A DNA stretch of 30,396 nt from a virus, in the IMG/VR virus record IMGVR_UViG_3300046777_000609, positions 1 to 30,396 of that record. One strand, written 5' to 3'. Positions 29,380 through 30,396 of the stretch are shown here, piece by piece. The number at the start of each line of letters is the position of its first letter. The stretch's first letter is position 1. The position numbers and the translations under genes were made by a program. The notes under the pieces were generated by a model, which did no database searches, was not told the origin of the DNA, and saw nothing but the letters and a program-made list of their open reading frames with translations.

Positions 29380-30396
29380 TGGCAATTATGTCTCCCCTCC
29401 AGCGCCGCAAACTGGAAGACCTGATCCGCCAGAACCCGGGCGCCCTCGCTCAGTTGGTCGGCGCTCAGGGCGGAACCCTTGGGGCACTGACCGGGGCTCC
29501 GGAAGGTGGTGTTAATCTGGCTGAGATCGCTGGCATGGCACCCAAGGAAAAGGTGGTCAGCCCGGCATCTCCCGCTCCGGTAGCTCAGGGCGCTCCGGTT
29601 GCCGCACCTCCGGTCCAGCAGGCTGCACCGAGGATCCAGATGGATCCCACCGGACTTCAACCTATGGCACGTGTTGGCCTTGCCCGCGCTCAAGCTGACG
29701 AGGAAATAGCCCGCGCGGCTCGTGAGGCGGCTGTGCCCGAAAAGGTGGAGCAGGCACTTGGCATGCGCGAAAGGCGCATCGAAGAGGGACTGCAGGAGAT
29801 CGAGGAAGACCAGAAGAAAGCTGGCTGGGAAGCTCTCGCGATGGCGGGCTTCAAGATGGCGCAGAGCCAGAGCCCGTATTTCATGTCTGCCCTCGCGACT
29901 GGTATGGAGGCGGGCCTCACGGGCTTCAGCGCCAAGAAGGCAGCAGCTGCTGAGCGCAAGGCCCGGCTGCAGGAGCAGCAGGAAAATGCCGTGCTGGAGC
30001 GGCAGCGCCAGATTGATGCCGACAGGGCTCGCCGCCTTGCGGAGGCGCAGGCTGGTCGCACCATTGCGAAGGATATTATTGGCACCGAACTTGCCGGAAC
30101 GCAGGCCTATATCACCGAGCAAACGGCGCCGTTTACGATTGAGCAGGCGAAGCTGGCTCCGCAGAAAACTCTGGCTGAGATTGAAAGCGAAAAGGCTCAA
30201 GGACGCCTGTATAAATCTCAGGCTGGATATTATGATCGCGGCCCCGGCGCAGGTGCGGGCGGCGGCGATGGCGGTGCTGGCGGTGGCGGCATTCCTAAAA
30301 ATTATTCAGCTGTGCGCAACGGGATTGTTGCGCAAATCAAAGCTGAAGAAGCTAAAGCCGCCAACCTGATTTATGAGGCTGACATACGAGCCGCAG
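29379..30396 (+). CDS. Internal virion protein, C-terminus beyond window
   Basis: An open frame starting at ATG 29379 (TGATG overlap; AAGGA at 29365-29369) that runs to the window edge without a stop, giving 339 residues so far. It begins MAIMSPLQRRKLEDLIRQNP, has a Pro/Ala/Val linker (SPAPVAQGAPVAAPPVQQAA), then a long charged helical region with GWEALAMAGFKMAQSQSPYF and SALATGMEAGLTGFSAKKA, a pattern I recall from large podoviral internal proteins. An Ala/Lys/Glu/Arg coiled coil and a Gly-rich linker (~residues 290-305) follow. It is probably the third ejection protein; lytic or other C-terminal domains may lie outside the window. Confidence 0.72.
   Translation, partial: MAIMSPLQRRKLEDLIRQNPGALAQLVGAQGGTLGALTGAPEGGVNLAEIAGMAPKEKVVSPASPAPVAQGAPVAAPPVQQAAPRIQMDPTGLQPMARVGLARAQADEEIARAAREAAVPEKVEQALGMRERRIEEGLQEIEEDQKKAGWEALAMAGFKMAQSQSPYFMSALATGMEAGLTGFSAKKAAAAERKARLQEQQENAVLERQRQIDADRARRLAEAQAGRTIAKDIIGTELAGTQAYITEQTAPFTIEQAKLAPQKTLAEIESEKAQGRLYKSQAGYYDRGPGAGAGGGDGGAGGGGIPKNYSAVRNGIVAQIKAEEAKAANLIYEADIRAA

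Overview
This window is the packaging, head, tail and lysis region of a short-tailed (podovirus-like) tailed phage. The DNA is GC-rich by eye. All 39 protein genes I can support lie on the + strand and are packed tightly, often with ATGA or TGATG stop/start overlaps. There is no integrase, replication or transcription gene and no tRNA, so this is the structural arm of a longer genome, cut inside its last gene. The P22-type portal, P22-gp4-like and SU10/T7-gp11-like adaptors, gp10-like tail nozzle, absence of a tape-measure/tail-tube set and M15 peptidase endolysin point to a Gram-negative host, probably a proteobacterium. I cannot name the host from sequence alone.

Layout. 1-186 is an AT-rich leader with a promoter-like TATAAT. 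187-2854 holds the small terminase, three tiny genes and the large terminase. 2875-8481 holds the portal, a Lys/Gly-rich basic protein, a small DUF3008-like protein, a GroES-like co-chaperonin, the scaffold and a conserved small virion-type protein. 8482-8735 is the only sizeable intergenic region: a hairpin, a strong intrinsic terminator, a TTGACA promoter and an array of short stem-loops. 8736-12368 is the capsid block: a putative decoration protein, the HK97-fold major capsid protein, beta-rich accessory proteins, two very basic small proteins and a coiled-coil protein. 12372-15589 holds four fibre/decoration-like proteins, the last with ten 23-residue repeats. 15647-19154 holds two head-tail adaptor proteins that bracket a zinc-ribbon protein, a C1q-like fibre, a miniature Dps-like protein and a lysis cassette (TM/coiled-coil protein, M15 endolysin, putative holin). 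19154-19684 is a GIY-YIG homing endonuclease. 19681-25477 holds the large receptor-binding fibre, its assembly chaperone, the tail nozzle protein and a small partner. 25478-30396 encodes three internal/ejection proteins, the last incomplete.

How it works together. TerS/TerL and the portal package DNA into a shell built from scaffold and major capsid protein, perhaps with the phage GroES variant modifying host GroEL for capsid folding. The two adaptors and the gp10-like nozzle close the portal. The large fibre and several smaller beta-rich proteins probably provide host recognition. The ejection proteins are delivered into the cell, and the lysis cassette releases progeny.

Most notable: (i) a leader RNA before the capsid genes with three stem-loops that share an 8-nt loop T(C/T)ACGTAT on stems with compensating base changes; (ii) a 120-residue Dps-like protein that keeps the exact ferroxidase spacing H-x11-H-x14-D-x3-E; (iii) a GroES-like co-chaperonin in the capsid operon; (iv) an AT-rich sialidase-like Asp-box domain nested inside the glycine-rich tip of the main fibre; (v) a GIY-YIG gene fitted exactly between overlapping start and stop codons.
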